Positions 26,501 to 38,200 of a stretch of 64,000 nucleotides of DNA are shown here, one piece after another. This DNA is from Melanocharis versteri (taxonomy: Eukaryota; Chordata; Aves; Passeriformes; Melanocharitidae): assembly GCA_013397845.1 (NCBI GenBank), contig VZTG01004268.1:19326-83325 (forward strand), in the 5' to 3' direction. The notes beneath the pieces were generated by a model. The model worked only from the letters and a program-made list of their open reading frames with translations. It was not told the origin of the DNA and did no database searches. Position numbers and translations under genes: made by a program. Each line of letters starts with the position of its first letter. Position 1 is the stretch's first letter.

Positions 26501-27049
26501 GTTTAGGGAGACAGAAAAGGAAAGGGAGGCGTGTGGGGGGTTCTCCATCCATGGTACCAGAACGTGAATTTTCCTCACTCCTGAGCAGAGCCTCACCCCC
26601 TGTGCACCCAGGGCTTGGTCCAGATGGGGCTGCTGTTCCCAGGAAAGGCCCTGTGATGGTTTCTTGCCACTGCTGCCACAGAAAAGGGCAGATCTGTGGC
26701 AAGAGGTAAAGTCAGAGTGACAGAGTGGTCTGCAGAGCCCCTGTGGGCTTTTCCCTCACTCACAGAGCCCAGAGGTTTTGGCTCCAGCGCAGGCTCCAAG
26801 CTGCAGATGGAGGTGGGAATACTCCCACAGACCTCACCTTCCAAACCAAAGCTTCTCTGTTAAACAGGCCGTGCCTAAATCAATAAAAATCATTAATAAA
26901 GAAGAATTGTCAGAGGCTAGCCAGTAGCCAAAAAAAAAAACCAACCACCCCAGACCCCAAACCTGCAGCGTTTTGCACTGTGAGAGGGAAGGCAGGGTGT
27001 GGGGTTTGTGAGGGACAGGGCAGTGAGGTGTCCCTCGAGTGTGCCCTGC
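26501..27049 (+). other. Intron 1: no gene seen
   Basis: Moderately GC-rich sequence with open frames on both strands that lack recognisable domains. The right part may already belong to the LTR-like element that follows. Confidence 0.4.
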
Positions 27050-27480
27050 TGTCCCACCTGTGCACCCAGGCCAGCAGTGCCACCGTGCAGGAGTGATGCC
27101 TTGGAGTGGCTGCCTGGAGCAGAGGCTGGACAAGATTAAGAGAATAAAGTGGGTATTTACTGAAGGCCTTCAATAGATGCACCTTGAGCAGTCAGAAGCC
27201 TCCCAGAGGATACACCCAAGATGGACAATGGTCACGAGTTTTTTACACAATTGTAAATTTGGTCCATTTACATCTCAGGGGTTAATCCTCCAGTTACAGC
27301 TTCAGGTAATGAAGTCATTTACCCCCAGCTCGCTCCCCCCAATTCACTTTTGTTTATACTTTTCGGGGCCTGAGGCAGTAGAGTGTCCTTGAATTTCAGG
27401 CCCAGAGGGATTGTTTTGTCTGACCAAAATGTGAAGACAGTAACCAACACTCTGTATGGAGCATAGAGTTATGCACTGAT
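27050..27480. mobile_element. Probable endogenous retrovirus LTR fragment, passerine type
   Basis: Blocks such as 'agtgggtatttactgaagg', 'acacccaagatggacaatgg' and 'ggttaatcctccagttacag' match my recollection of an LTR family abundant in songbird genomes. No retroviral coding sequence is present beside it, so it would be a solo or partial LTR. Ends, target-site duplication and strand were not established. A repeat-library search would settle it. Confidence 0.5.
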
Positions 27481-29127
27481 GCAGCACAGGATTTGAAAAA
27501 TAGGAAGGCTAAAACCTTAAGGCGTCAGGAGGAGCACCCAGCTGCCCTGGGGTGACCCTCCCTGAGCCCAGGCTCGGGCTGATGTGCTCTAGAGGGAGCC
27601 ACATCTGTCCTTGCTCTCCCAGATGGAGGTCACCATCCTCCCAAGCTTTCCAGGAAAAGAGGGAGTGGCCGCAGAGGCTTGAGTTACTGAGCGTGGACCA
27701 CCTGGGAAAGAGGGAGCAGCCAGCACTTGTCCTACCTCTAGGCACTCCACAGGAAGGATTAAGGGATGCTGAATTGGCTTTGAGCTCCCACCCAAGCTGG
27801 CTTTGAAGAAATGGAAGGGCAGGCAAGTAAACGTGCATGTTCTGATACGGAAAAAATGGCAATAGCATTTCTGCATTTCGGTCTGCAGCAGAGGTTGGTT
27901 CAGTTTACAGTATTTAGATCTAGACTTGAAGCACTTCAGGGTTTGTGTCTGCTTTGGGGGTAGGGGACTGCTCTCAAAGCTCAAACCTTGACCCAGGTTT
28001 TGACTGAGTACTCTGAAAATTTTGTGTTTCTAGCCCTGATAGAGGAAAAAAGGAGGAAAGAATTATCTCTCTGCATTTGAGAAAAAATCGTAGTAATAAT
28101 GCCACCACTATTTGATAATGGGGGGGAAATCCTACTCTCTTGAAAGGCAAAGTTGGGAAATAGCTACCTTTTATTTCAAGGAATCGGATTAATAAAAATT
28201 ACAGCCATAAAACACAACAGCAGCCCAAACCCTCCACATAAAACCTCTTGTATTTTATGCCTCCTTTTCTATTTCAGGTCCTCATTTGCCTAATTACTTC
28301 TCAGAGGCTGGCAGAGATTTTCCCTGCAGCGCTGAGCTCTGCTGACTGCAGAGACCCTACCTGGCACACTCAGTTAGTGCGTCAGCATTCTAGGTGGAAA
28401 TGAATGAAAAATCAATCAGGGCAACTGCAGTGGTAGCACATTCAACTCTAACCTACTTTGTGCATGGTTCCAAACATTTCATTGTGTGTTTAGGCGTCTT
28501 TTAAAATGGTAAGTGGACCTGGAGTAAAATTGATCTTCCTAGTCAGCCTAATAAATGTTTTGTCATCTTTACTGCTCAGCTCGAGCAAATTTGCCACTCT
28601 GACTGCTAAGTTAAGCTGCAGACTTGATTGAGATGCCAAAGCCTACGAGAAGATTGTTTTAATCTTGAAAACCTATCACCAGCAGATTGCATCATGCAGT
28701 GGATATAGATACAGTGATAGGGCTTTGATTGTTTTAATTGTATTTGCAGACCAGACCTAGAGTAGGTCTGGAAAATCAAAAGCACACCAGAACCTCTCTT
28801 GAAACACAGGTACTGCTAACGTGTGGTCTTGCAAGGAGTTTGGCTTAGGAATATTTGTCTGTGCAATTTTTTAAATTTTTTTCTTGTTGCATTTCTGCAT
28901 AGGCAGAGTTAAATATGGATTGCCAGTTTCGTTTAGTTGAAGTCCACAATAAAATGGTCCAATATTCATGCCTAAAAAATTAGCAGCTGTTGTAACTTCT
29001 GCCAGCTGAGTGGGCTCAATACATTAAAAAACCCTCATAAGATCACTGCTCTAACAAGTTGTGCAGTGCAACACTGTAAAAGGTTTCCAAAAATTCACAA
29101 TCCTCTTCGTGTGTGATGCCTTTACAG
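27481..29127 (+). other. End of intron 1: no gene seen, small hairpin at 28751-28771
   Basis: 28751-28759 and 28763-28771 form a perfect 9-bp stem (ccagaccta / taggtctgg) around GAG, about 360 bases before exon 2. The intron ends at gcctttacag (AG at 29126-29127). Its pyrimidine tract is weak and interrupted, typical of older AT-rich introns. The stretch before the exon looks like ordinary intron. Confidence 0.6.
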
Positions 29128-29154
29128 TGAAGAAGATTCTTTTTGGCTATAAAG
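29128..29154 (+). other. HAPLN1: HAPLN1 exon 2, 5' UTR part
   Basis: These 27 bases lie between the acceptor AG at 29126-29127 and the start codon. The exon context around ATG (ataaagATGa) has an A at -3 on the upstream side and a moderate match to the Kozak consensus. The acceptor was chosen as the nearest AG with a pyrimidine-rich lead upstream of the start. Confidence 0.75.
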
Positions 29155-29254
29155 ATGAAGAGTCTACTTTTTCTGGTGCTGATCTCTATCTGTTGGGCTG
29201 AACCTCACCCTGGCAACTCAAGTCTGGAGCATGAAAGAATTGTTCACATTCAAG
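29155..29254 (+). CDS. HAPLN1: HAPLN1 coding exon 2: signal peptide and N-terminus
   Basis: It encodes residues 1-33 plus the first base of codon 34. The start is the first ATG after the acceptor and opens MKSLLFLVLISICWA, a classic signal peptide with a hydrophobic core and likely cleavage after A15, as in mammalian HAPLN1. After it comes a short mature N-terminus with one sequon (N21). The donor is GTAAGG at 29255. Third positions are G or C in only 14 of 33 codons, in contrast with the later exons. The exon is too short and AT-rich to stand out by itself; identity rests on the signal sequence, the phase and the match to the family. Confidence 0.95.
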
Positions 29255-32200
29255 GTAAGGGAATAAGTGAGAAAATGCCAATATCTTCCTACTGCTGAGG
29301 GAAACAGAATAATGTGCTTAATGATCCTTAATTTTTAATTTTTTTTTTTACTGCTGTCACACCGTTTTGTAAATACTTGTATTACTGGTGACCAAATGTT
29401 TTCTTTTCTGGTTCTGTTGCATTATTATTGCTCCTAAGGAAAGTAAAAAACCAGAAAGTTGCACTGCCTAATAGCACTTAGTCACAACCTTGCAAAGGCT
29501 GGTGAGTAAAGTACAGCATGATTTAAGACAAAGAGAAAAAGCATGCGTCCTAAAGTAATAAACAACTGCAGTGGGTTGAAATACTTCAGTTTATTGTAGA
29601 ATAGATTTTATTTTGAGAGGTCTGTCGTACATAACTCTCCACAGCACAGAAATTTAATGCTGTGGATTATTTAAAAAGGCTCAGCACATCAGAGATCATA
29701 ACTGGGCAATGTAAACCAGTAAAAAAAAAGAAAAAAGAAAAAAAAAAAAGTAACTTACCCTGAATGAAATGTGCCTTTCCTCATACCTTTAATTCACACT
29801 AAATATTGTCCTGGCCATCCTCATAATCCTGTTTGGTTCATGTTCGAGTCCTAGAGATTATAGCTGTGGCAGGATTCGAGCCTGCAGCACAATGCAGCTG
29901 TTTTTTCAGTCCCAGCCTCAGTCCTTGAGGGTTATCCTGCATAAGAAGAACCAGGGGGTTTATGCAGTAAGGACAGACAGAATGAACAGGGATTTTCCTG
30001 CTTTCCCCCCTGCCTTCCTTGAGCCTGGCTGAAATTAATTTTGCAAAATAGAGAGATGCAGAATTACTGTCCCTTCTCTCTCTTTCTCTGTCTCTCTTTC
30101 TCTCTCTCTCTTTTTAAAGTTTGATTTCTTTCTCTCAACAGCCGGCAAATTGTGCTATTTGAGTGTTTGTGTAAATGTGAATTACCAAGCTAGAGCGGGT
30201 TACCAGGGGAGGCTGAACGTCTGGGGAGTTCACAGGAAAGTCACAGAAGTTAAAGGCACCCTGCACCTATTAAAACAGAGATTGTCAAGGTCAGACGAGC
30301 AGTAACAGAGAGCTGCTCTCCCTCTGAGGAGGCTCACAGGATGAAGGTCAAATGAATGTGTTATGTCAAAATGAAAACCTATCAATCACTGCTCTGAGAT
30401 GATGAACATTTTTTTCCCCCCGGGCAAATTCCAAATCAGACATCGATGCCTTATAAACATATATTTTGCCTTTCCTTGGATAACGCATCTTTTTGTCTCT
30501 GAGCTTTATCTTTTTGGAAAATTAAATCAGTGGAATACTCAGTACTTTAGTGTAATTCATGAGTCATACATGTCAATTATTACCAACCCAAATAGCTCAA
30601 AACTGATAGGAGCTTTTAGGTGAACCATTCTCCCTCCCCATGAAAACTCACCTGTACTTCAGGAGTTTATTCCTCCAAGGAAAGCTGGATAAAGATTTAA
30701 ATATGAGCTCTGCCACGAGCTCTGTACACCAGCTGGTTCAGGCTCTGAAATGCACAGGCAGACCACAAATCAGAGACTGAAACTGCTTGGGCTGTGGCAT
30801 TTTTGCTTCTGATTTTTGCCATTCCTCTCTGCATTGTGGAGTCCCACCAGGGCTGGGATCCCTCTCTGCCCAGTGCTGCATAAACAGATTTAAAAATCTA
30901 CACCTGGAGATGGGATGGAGGTCAGGGAACACTGTGGAAAATGTGTTGTAGCTTAATACAAAAGGTGGGTTTTTTTTATCACGTTAACAAATCCAGCATC
31001 CCTCTCCACAGCTGATATCCAAGAGATGTGTAGCTAAACTCCTCCAGGGGTGCATGCCTGGGAATGCCTTGGAATTACAAAAGGTGTATGAATGTTGTGT
31101 ATTTAAGTACTTACACAGAGGTTAAAGGGATTTCCCAAGGCAAAGAAGGCAACTGTGTTATATTTCCCATTCTTTACATCATGTAATCTCCTTTAGGCTG
31201 AGTTTAATTTTTTAAAAAGCTGGGCTTCAGATCTCCTTACTGCAAAAGAGTTCTGCACCCTACTTTTCTGACATGGGAAACACCCTCCTAATTCTCCACG
31301 CTTATTTTATGGTCCTGTTCTTCTCCTGCTCTTGTCCTTTGGCTTCCAATAACATTTTTTATTCCTTGAGGTTGACTTTAAAGCATTAATAAGATAACAC
31401 CACATCCCCGAAGCTATCATTTCAGTGTACATTTTCAAATTCTTCTCTAGGTGTATCACCTCCTGATTACTGTACTAATTGGATACTGCAACCAGATAAC
31501 GTGAGGAATTCATCTTCCCACTGGTTCTCATTTGAATTCTTACTCCTTGTGTGCACCCAGCCAGGACTTTATTCCAGATAAAATCCTCGTTTGGCCTTAA
31601 TATTTCTGTTTTCCAGTTAACAATGCTTTGTTCTTCAGACCTTGGATCAAATTTGCTGTTCCCAGCCGTGCTGCAGTGCTAATCAATAGTCTGTGGTGAT
31701 AGACCATATTTAGCAGCCAGTCTCCCTCACTGCCACTTGAAATTAACAAATACAAGCTTTATATCAATTATTCTTCATGCTAGGCCTCAAAAATCTGGGT
31801 TGTTCATTCAGCATTAAATGTTATCCTAGTTTTTCCACCCTTTTTTCTTCAAAAATTCTAAATAGCCACTCTCCTCCCTTCAGTGCTGCTTAACAAGCCA
31901 CGTGAAGATTTTATTGATCCGAAAGTCAGAATTACTGTATAAGGTAAAATTAGTAGAAAAGTTAGAGACACTATACTGAAGGCAGTTCACTGTCTTTTTT
32001 CATACATCTTTCCATATCACTCAATTCCCTAAGCTCCAGGCAAACGATATATCACATTCCTCAGCCTTACACGTTTGTTTTTATTATATGCCTGATACCA
32101 GTTTACTCTGACTTTCTTTGGTAAATATCTGCTTCATCTTATCCCTCTTTCTAGTACTGACTCTATCCCCGTTGTTCAACAATTTCCCTTCAGCATTTGT

Positions 32201-35200
32201 TCTAAAGTCCTGTTTGCTGCTGAGGTCACGCTAATTAGCCTGTTAATGGTTGAATCACTTTTCTTTACATGTATTTGTTGTTTTGCTGCTGTCCAGAGAC
32301 GCTTGGCACTGTCCTAAAGTGACAGGTGAGGTCACACCTCGAGAGTTTTATTTGCAGTACCCAGTGCCAGTAGGTCTGGGTACCCCGATTTGCTGCCCCT
32401 CCATCACTGTAAAACCTCCTGGCACCTCTCTCAAACTCAGTATTTGCCAACCAGAGCAAACAGCATTTCAAAAATTTTTATTGTTCTACGATTATACTTT
32501 GCATTTATGGACACATAGCTCTGCCTTTCAAATGTCCACTCTCTGGAAGAGAGGGTTTTCTTTATTTTTACTGAGCACTTTGCCAATCTCTCACACTGCA
32601 GGAGACATAGTTCTATGTCTATGTTACCTTTTAAATATTTCAGTTTTTCTCAGAAATTATTTCCTGGTTTCATTAACAGGTCTGGTCCTGCTGGCAGTGT
32701 CAGTTCTAGCTCCCGGTTCTCTCCTTTTTGGTTAATAAAGTCACTTTGGAATTGAGCAAAATTTCTCATCTGCGAGACAGTTTTACCTCCCTACTTTTCA
32801 CAGTGTTTTCAGCTTATTTCCTCTGGCCCAACTGCTTTGTTTATATATTTTTTCTCCTTTGGTTTTATTCCAGTATCGATACACAAAATTTATAAAATAC
32901 GTAAAGCTGCATTTTATGTCCTCTGTGGCTTTATTTTCTTTGCTGAAGCCTGTGGTGGATTTCATGGTTTTGGTCAGGCTTCTCTGTTATCCCAGGCTGC
33001 TTGACCCTATCCCCTTCCTCTGGCAGTTTGTCATTCCAGTCTCACTTTTGGGGATAAAAAATCGAAAAGAGAGACAACTGCATTTAAACAAGATGTGTTG
33101 TCCCCCTCGCCCCACACCCCAGAAAAACTCCGTGTGCCTCAGGGGGACACCAGTTCCACTCTTCAGAAAAAGCCACAATCATAAATGAAATAATCTTGTG
33201 GGTGTAAAAATGGCACCAAAGTGTCCCCACGCCACATCAGTGCTCACAACAAGGAAACGTTGCTCCCATCATGTCAATGTAATTAGAGACTCTTAATTTT
33301 TTTTTCCTGAGGGTCTGCAAAGCCTCTCTGACCCACGAGAGAGGATGACCCCTTTCAGTGCTCACTTTGTCCATCTCTCTGATCTGTTCGTGGTGCTGCT
33401 CACTGACCAACCACCCCAAAAAAGGCAGAGCACCCCTCAGAGATAAGGGCACTCCCCTGGGTGTAGCTGCTCTGCAAAATAAGCAGAGCTGGCTGAGCCA
33501 CCACAGTAATTCCTGAGTTAACTACCTAAGGGGAGCCAGAGCTTTTAACAGGATTCCAGTTTGTTCAGGTTGTAGAAACACAAGAAAAGGCAGCGGTGAG
33601 AACACAGAGTTTGGTTCGTGGAGGATCAAATTTAACATTTTAGCTTTCCTCTGAATGTAAGAAATTTATATTATGCAGCGTTTTGTTATGTTAGAGGTGC
33701 AAGAATGCACCCCTTTGCCTATCAAGATCTCTGCAGAGATTTATTTATGCATACCAAAAAATATTTCAATATGGAATGAACAGAAAACTGCAACGCTGCC
33801 CAATTGAAGCAAACAAACAAACAAAGAAAGAAATAAACAACAAAAAAATCCCTAAGCACACACAAATAAGTTAAATCAATTAACCAATAACAAAAGCAGA
33901 GGGAATCTTTGACCAGCTTGCTCTCCAGTATGAGTTTTATTTGCAGTCCACTTATTTTTCTTCAAATCAAGCCAGCACCAACAGAGAGCAAGAATCTGAA
34001 CAGAGTTTCTGGACCAGCCAAAAACATGATGAGAGATTAAATGCACTGCTCATCTGACCTCTCACACTAATTCTTATCTTCTCAAGATAATCTTGATTAT
34101 CTTCATGTTTTTCCACTTTACTTTTGACTTCCTTTGTCCTTCCCACCTTTCTGCATTTTTCCATTTTCCAGGACGCTGACATTTCTTTCCATTTTCTTGC
34201 TTTTGTGTTTTCTGCTTTATGTCTGGTTTTTTTTTCCCTTGCCTTTATGTTTTGCCATTCAGGACAATTTCGACGATGCCACGATGCATTTTGCTGTCTC
34301 TTGTTGTAACTGAGCTGTTCCTTTGATTTCCACACAACCTGCTCTCCTCTCCAGATCATGGCCTGCTGCAACAGCAGGGGATAGAAATATCAGCAGAGAG
34401 CAGCAACCCCACCTCCTGCTGGATTGTGCTCTCATTAAAGGCACCCAGGACTGCATGTTCTGGAGCAGACCTCAAGTGATAGGTGCCAGGATACTTGGGG
34501 GTTTTTTTAAAAAAAAATTATTACAGAAGCACAAGGGTTCCCATGAAACACGAATTTAAATCGTAAATTTGCCTCTGCCGGTTACATCAGTGGAATTCCA
34601 TATTTATATATAGCATTTAGGGGTGATTAAGGGGCTGGAAGGGCTCCTCACAGTTTCTGAGTAATATTTTGGTTTTGTCAAACAGTTCTAATGCCACCCA
34701 TGAAGATTTACTTCTGTGAGGAAGGAGTGCAGAGACATTGCCTTGATTTCTCTTCTGTTCTGCTCTGCTCCGTGACACCTTGATCTCCATGAAATTTATC
34801 TATACCCAAGCAAAACACACTTAAAAGTTATTTAAGGCAATACTTTAGAAGAGACCAAGTTTGTTATTTCCCTGATGGTTTTATGTGCTCTTAGGTCTCC
34901 TAGAAACCTAAACCTGAGTTAATACGTGCTCTTTAACAATTCCCCCCCCAATGTGTTACTCAAGTTGAGGGGATGGAATCAGCTGAAAAATGTTTTATCA
35001 TCTCAGCCTTGTAATGTCTTTGCTAGAAAGACAGATTTCCTCTCTGCCATATATAAAACAGGTATTTTTAGCTGTACTATTATTTGGAAACTGACTCTTC
35101 TAACTAAGATTTATCTAGCATTTCTCTTACCAATTTTATATCAAAACCTAAGAGGAATGTGTTGGGGGTGTTCTATCCTGTCTGTTTAGAGGCAGGAACA

Positions 35201-38200
35201 TGGGAGTTGGATCCTTGCCTTTTCTTTCTCATGACACAGCAAAATTGCATTGGTGCTTGAGCCAAAAAAATAACATTTTTTACCGGTCTTACAGATGGTT
35301 TATAGAAGATTTCAGATTCTTTCTTCCAAAAGCAGAAGTGAAAACGTAGTTAGTTAAAATACATATAGAAAAAGTGTGCAGTATGTGCAAAAAGTGTGCG
35401 TAATTCTCCCTCATGTTTTTCCTCAGGATTTTTTGAGTAATACACCCATATATTAGTACAACAATAATTCACTTCTCTATGTATTACAGCAATAATTATG
35501 AAATTATTGTTGTATTGTTGTATTGTTGCTGTAACAGAAATTATTAATGAATTTTAANTATTCATTTCTCTACGTATTACAGCAAACTGTTGTCACAGAA
35601 ATTATTAATGAATTTTAAGTAAACATTTTCAAAAACAAAAAAAAATGAGGATAACAAAAAATATTTGAGGATAACAAAACTTGCCACTGCTATGGGAAGA
35701 GTAAGGATATTTTAGCATGAGCTCAAGTCCTTGGTAACACTACATGAAAGGCAGAAACAACTCTGTGTTCATTTAGAGCAGAATGGCACAGGGTGGTATT
35801 AAGCTAGGGGCTTGCTAAGAGTGTGGAACATTTAGGGAATATATGAATTTGTCCGACAAAACACTTCTGTGATGTCATCCCTGGCTTACGATTTTTTCTT
35901 TTCTCCCTATAAAAATGCACATCTTTTCCTCTACTGTCACTCCATGGAAAATGCTGGAATAATCAATTTTTGTGGCCAGCTCAGCTTAAGATTGTGGATA
36001 CTCCTGGTGGATAAAGCAGATAAAGCTGTTTGCCAAGGATGGTGGTGTGACTCATCCTCTCTGCCCCACACTGTGTTCTTGGCCCTCCAGACCTGGCTTG
36101 CCATCATTCTGATGTGCAGAACCCAGCTGAGGGAGAAAAAAAATGAAAAAAGGAAACCAGAAGAAAACCTCACAGCAAAAAATAAAATTAAAAAAAAAAA
36201 AAAAGCAAAAACAAAAACAAACACAACAACAAAAAAACAAAATCAAAAATGACCCACAACCCAAAAATCAGCCCACAGCTAAAAAGACAAACAAACCTTA
36301 AGACATGTCCAGCAGTAAAATTTGGAGCTAAGCCAGTAAGGCAGCAGGTGAGACTGAAGTGAGAGCTCCAACAGAGCAAGTCCACCTTACTGCCCTCGAA
36401 ATGGGCATCACACTGACCAACACCAAGGTCAGAGATGGACAAAGCAGTGACCACCAGAGCAGGGATGCTCATTGTGCAGCTCTCAGGCTGAGGAGGCAGA
36501 GAGGAGGAGGAGGAAGAGGAGGAGAAGGAGGAGGAGGAGGAGGAGGAGGAGGAGGGCAGAAGAGGGGCCCAGCCTGCTGCTGCATGTGCCTTATTGTTTA
36601 AGGTAGCAAAATATCCTTTCCCCTGCAGTTCATACCAGATTTGGCACTGCTGAGACACAGCGAAGCCAGCCCAAAAAGCAAGTTTTTAAGTGAGTTTTCG
36701 TTTCTGCCAGGCAGCCTTGCCCTAGAGCCTGGGGAAGGCCGCTGCCAGAGTCGTGTGCTGTCCTGCACAGCCGGACAATTCTGCATCCTGGACAAACCCT
36801 CTTTCAGCTGGCCTGGCTCTTCCTGCACTGTGCTGCCTCTGTCATCCGTCTGATTGCACCGAGAGGATTGACAAAAGGCCACAGCCTCTCAGAATCAACA
36901 GCAGGGAAGCAGGAGTGGGAAAAATGCAGCAAATTAGTCGCCGGTGGGGCCTGGTTCTGCGCTGGCAGCGTAGCTGCTGCTGGTCTGACCCTGCAAAATG
37001 TGCCTGGAAGGGTGAAAAGCCCCACCTGGGAAATGCTTCTCACCCCAGTTCTGCCCTTGGAGCTGAGACCAGAGCCAGTCACCGGGGTGTTGCCACCTCT
37101 GTCCTCAAGAGAAGGAGCAGCTGGAAGTCGCCCAGCGCTGCTCATCCGCCATCCGAGGCTCAGGAGTGACACATGTGGCCTGCCTTGTCCCCAGCAAGGA
37201 TCCAAACTGCCCTGTCTGGAAGGACAACTCCTTAAAGAGGATCAAACCCTCTTCAATCCAGGGGTTTCAGGGTTTGCAGCTGTTTGGCCATTCACCTCAC
37301 GAATCCTCTGATGGTGCTTCTGAAGGAAGCAGCTCTGGGGAGGAAGAAGTGTTACCCTCCTCAGGTGACACACGCTGAGCTCCGTGCCCACACTTGGGTG
37401 TCCCGTCCTTCTCCTTCTTGCAGTTGCCTTCCAGATATTCCTGCCATTTAGAGACTGAAATAATTTTATTCAGAAGCACTAACCTTGCCAGAACCCCCGT
37501 GAGGGGAGCAGCCAAGGAGCTGCTCTGACCACCCTCCAAATCAGTGTTTCTTCCATCTCCCGTGCCTAGATCACTGTTTCACAACAGAACAGTCCTTGTT
37601 TCACTAAGATACCCCAGGAAGCAGAATTCTTTGCTCACTTGAGCTGGGTTTCACGGCAGTAAAACCAGAGACAATTACATATTGTAAAGGAAGGGGTTCT
37701 GGTTTGCTCTGTGTTTCGGTTTCTCGTAGGTTTGGGTTTTTTTTTAATTTGTCAGCTCCAGGAAGACCAAGACCATTTATTCTGCCGTGCTCCCAAAAAT
37801 GTGCAGTTTAGGTAGATTTGGCCCTGGCTCTCACTGGCTACTGGATAATAAAGACCTCTAGGCCTCTTGCCAAACCCCTGTCATCTCGTTTTTAATCCCG
37901 AGTCCCTGCTGCCCTCATGTCTTCTAGCCCAAACTGTGCCTCACTCCCCAGTGTGGCATCTGCTTTTCCTCGAAAGCCAGAGATCCTTCCCCCTCTCCCA
38001 GATCCAGGAGGAGAAGCAGCAGCAGCAATGTCATTTTCTGCCTCACTGTCTTTCCAGAGAGAAGGGCACACCATCCCATTTTCTGTAAAAAAGAACTGGC
38101 TTTTAGGAAACTTGAGGGTGGAGGCACATTTCAGGAGTTGCGTCTCCCTTGGAACCTGCAGGGAGAAAGGAGATGCTCCAGGACGAGAAAAGCCATGTTT

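Noticed and set aside
29855..29890. tRNA-like B-box word (ggattcgagcc) and its surroundings
   Set aside because: No matching A box or cloverleaf could be folded on either strand; treated as chance.
36868..37311. 147-codon open frame in intron 2
   Set aside because: No recognisable domain, overlapping frames on the other strand, locally high GC; no splice or homology support.
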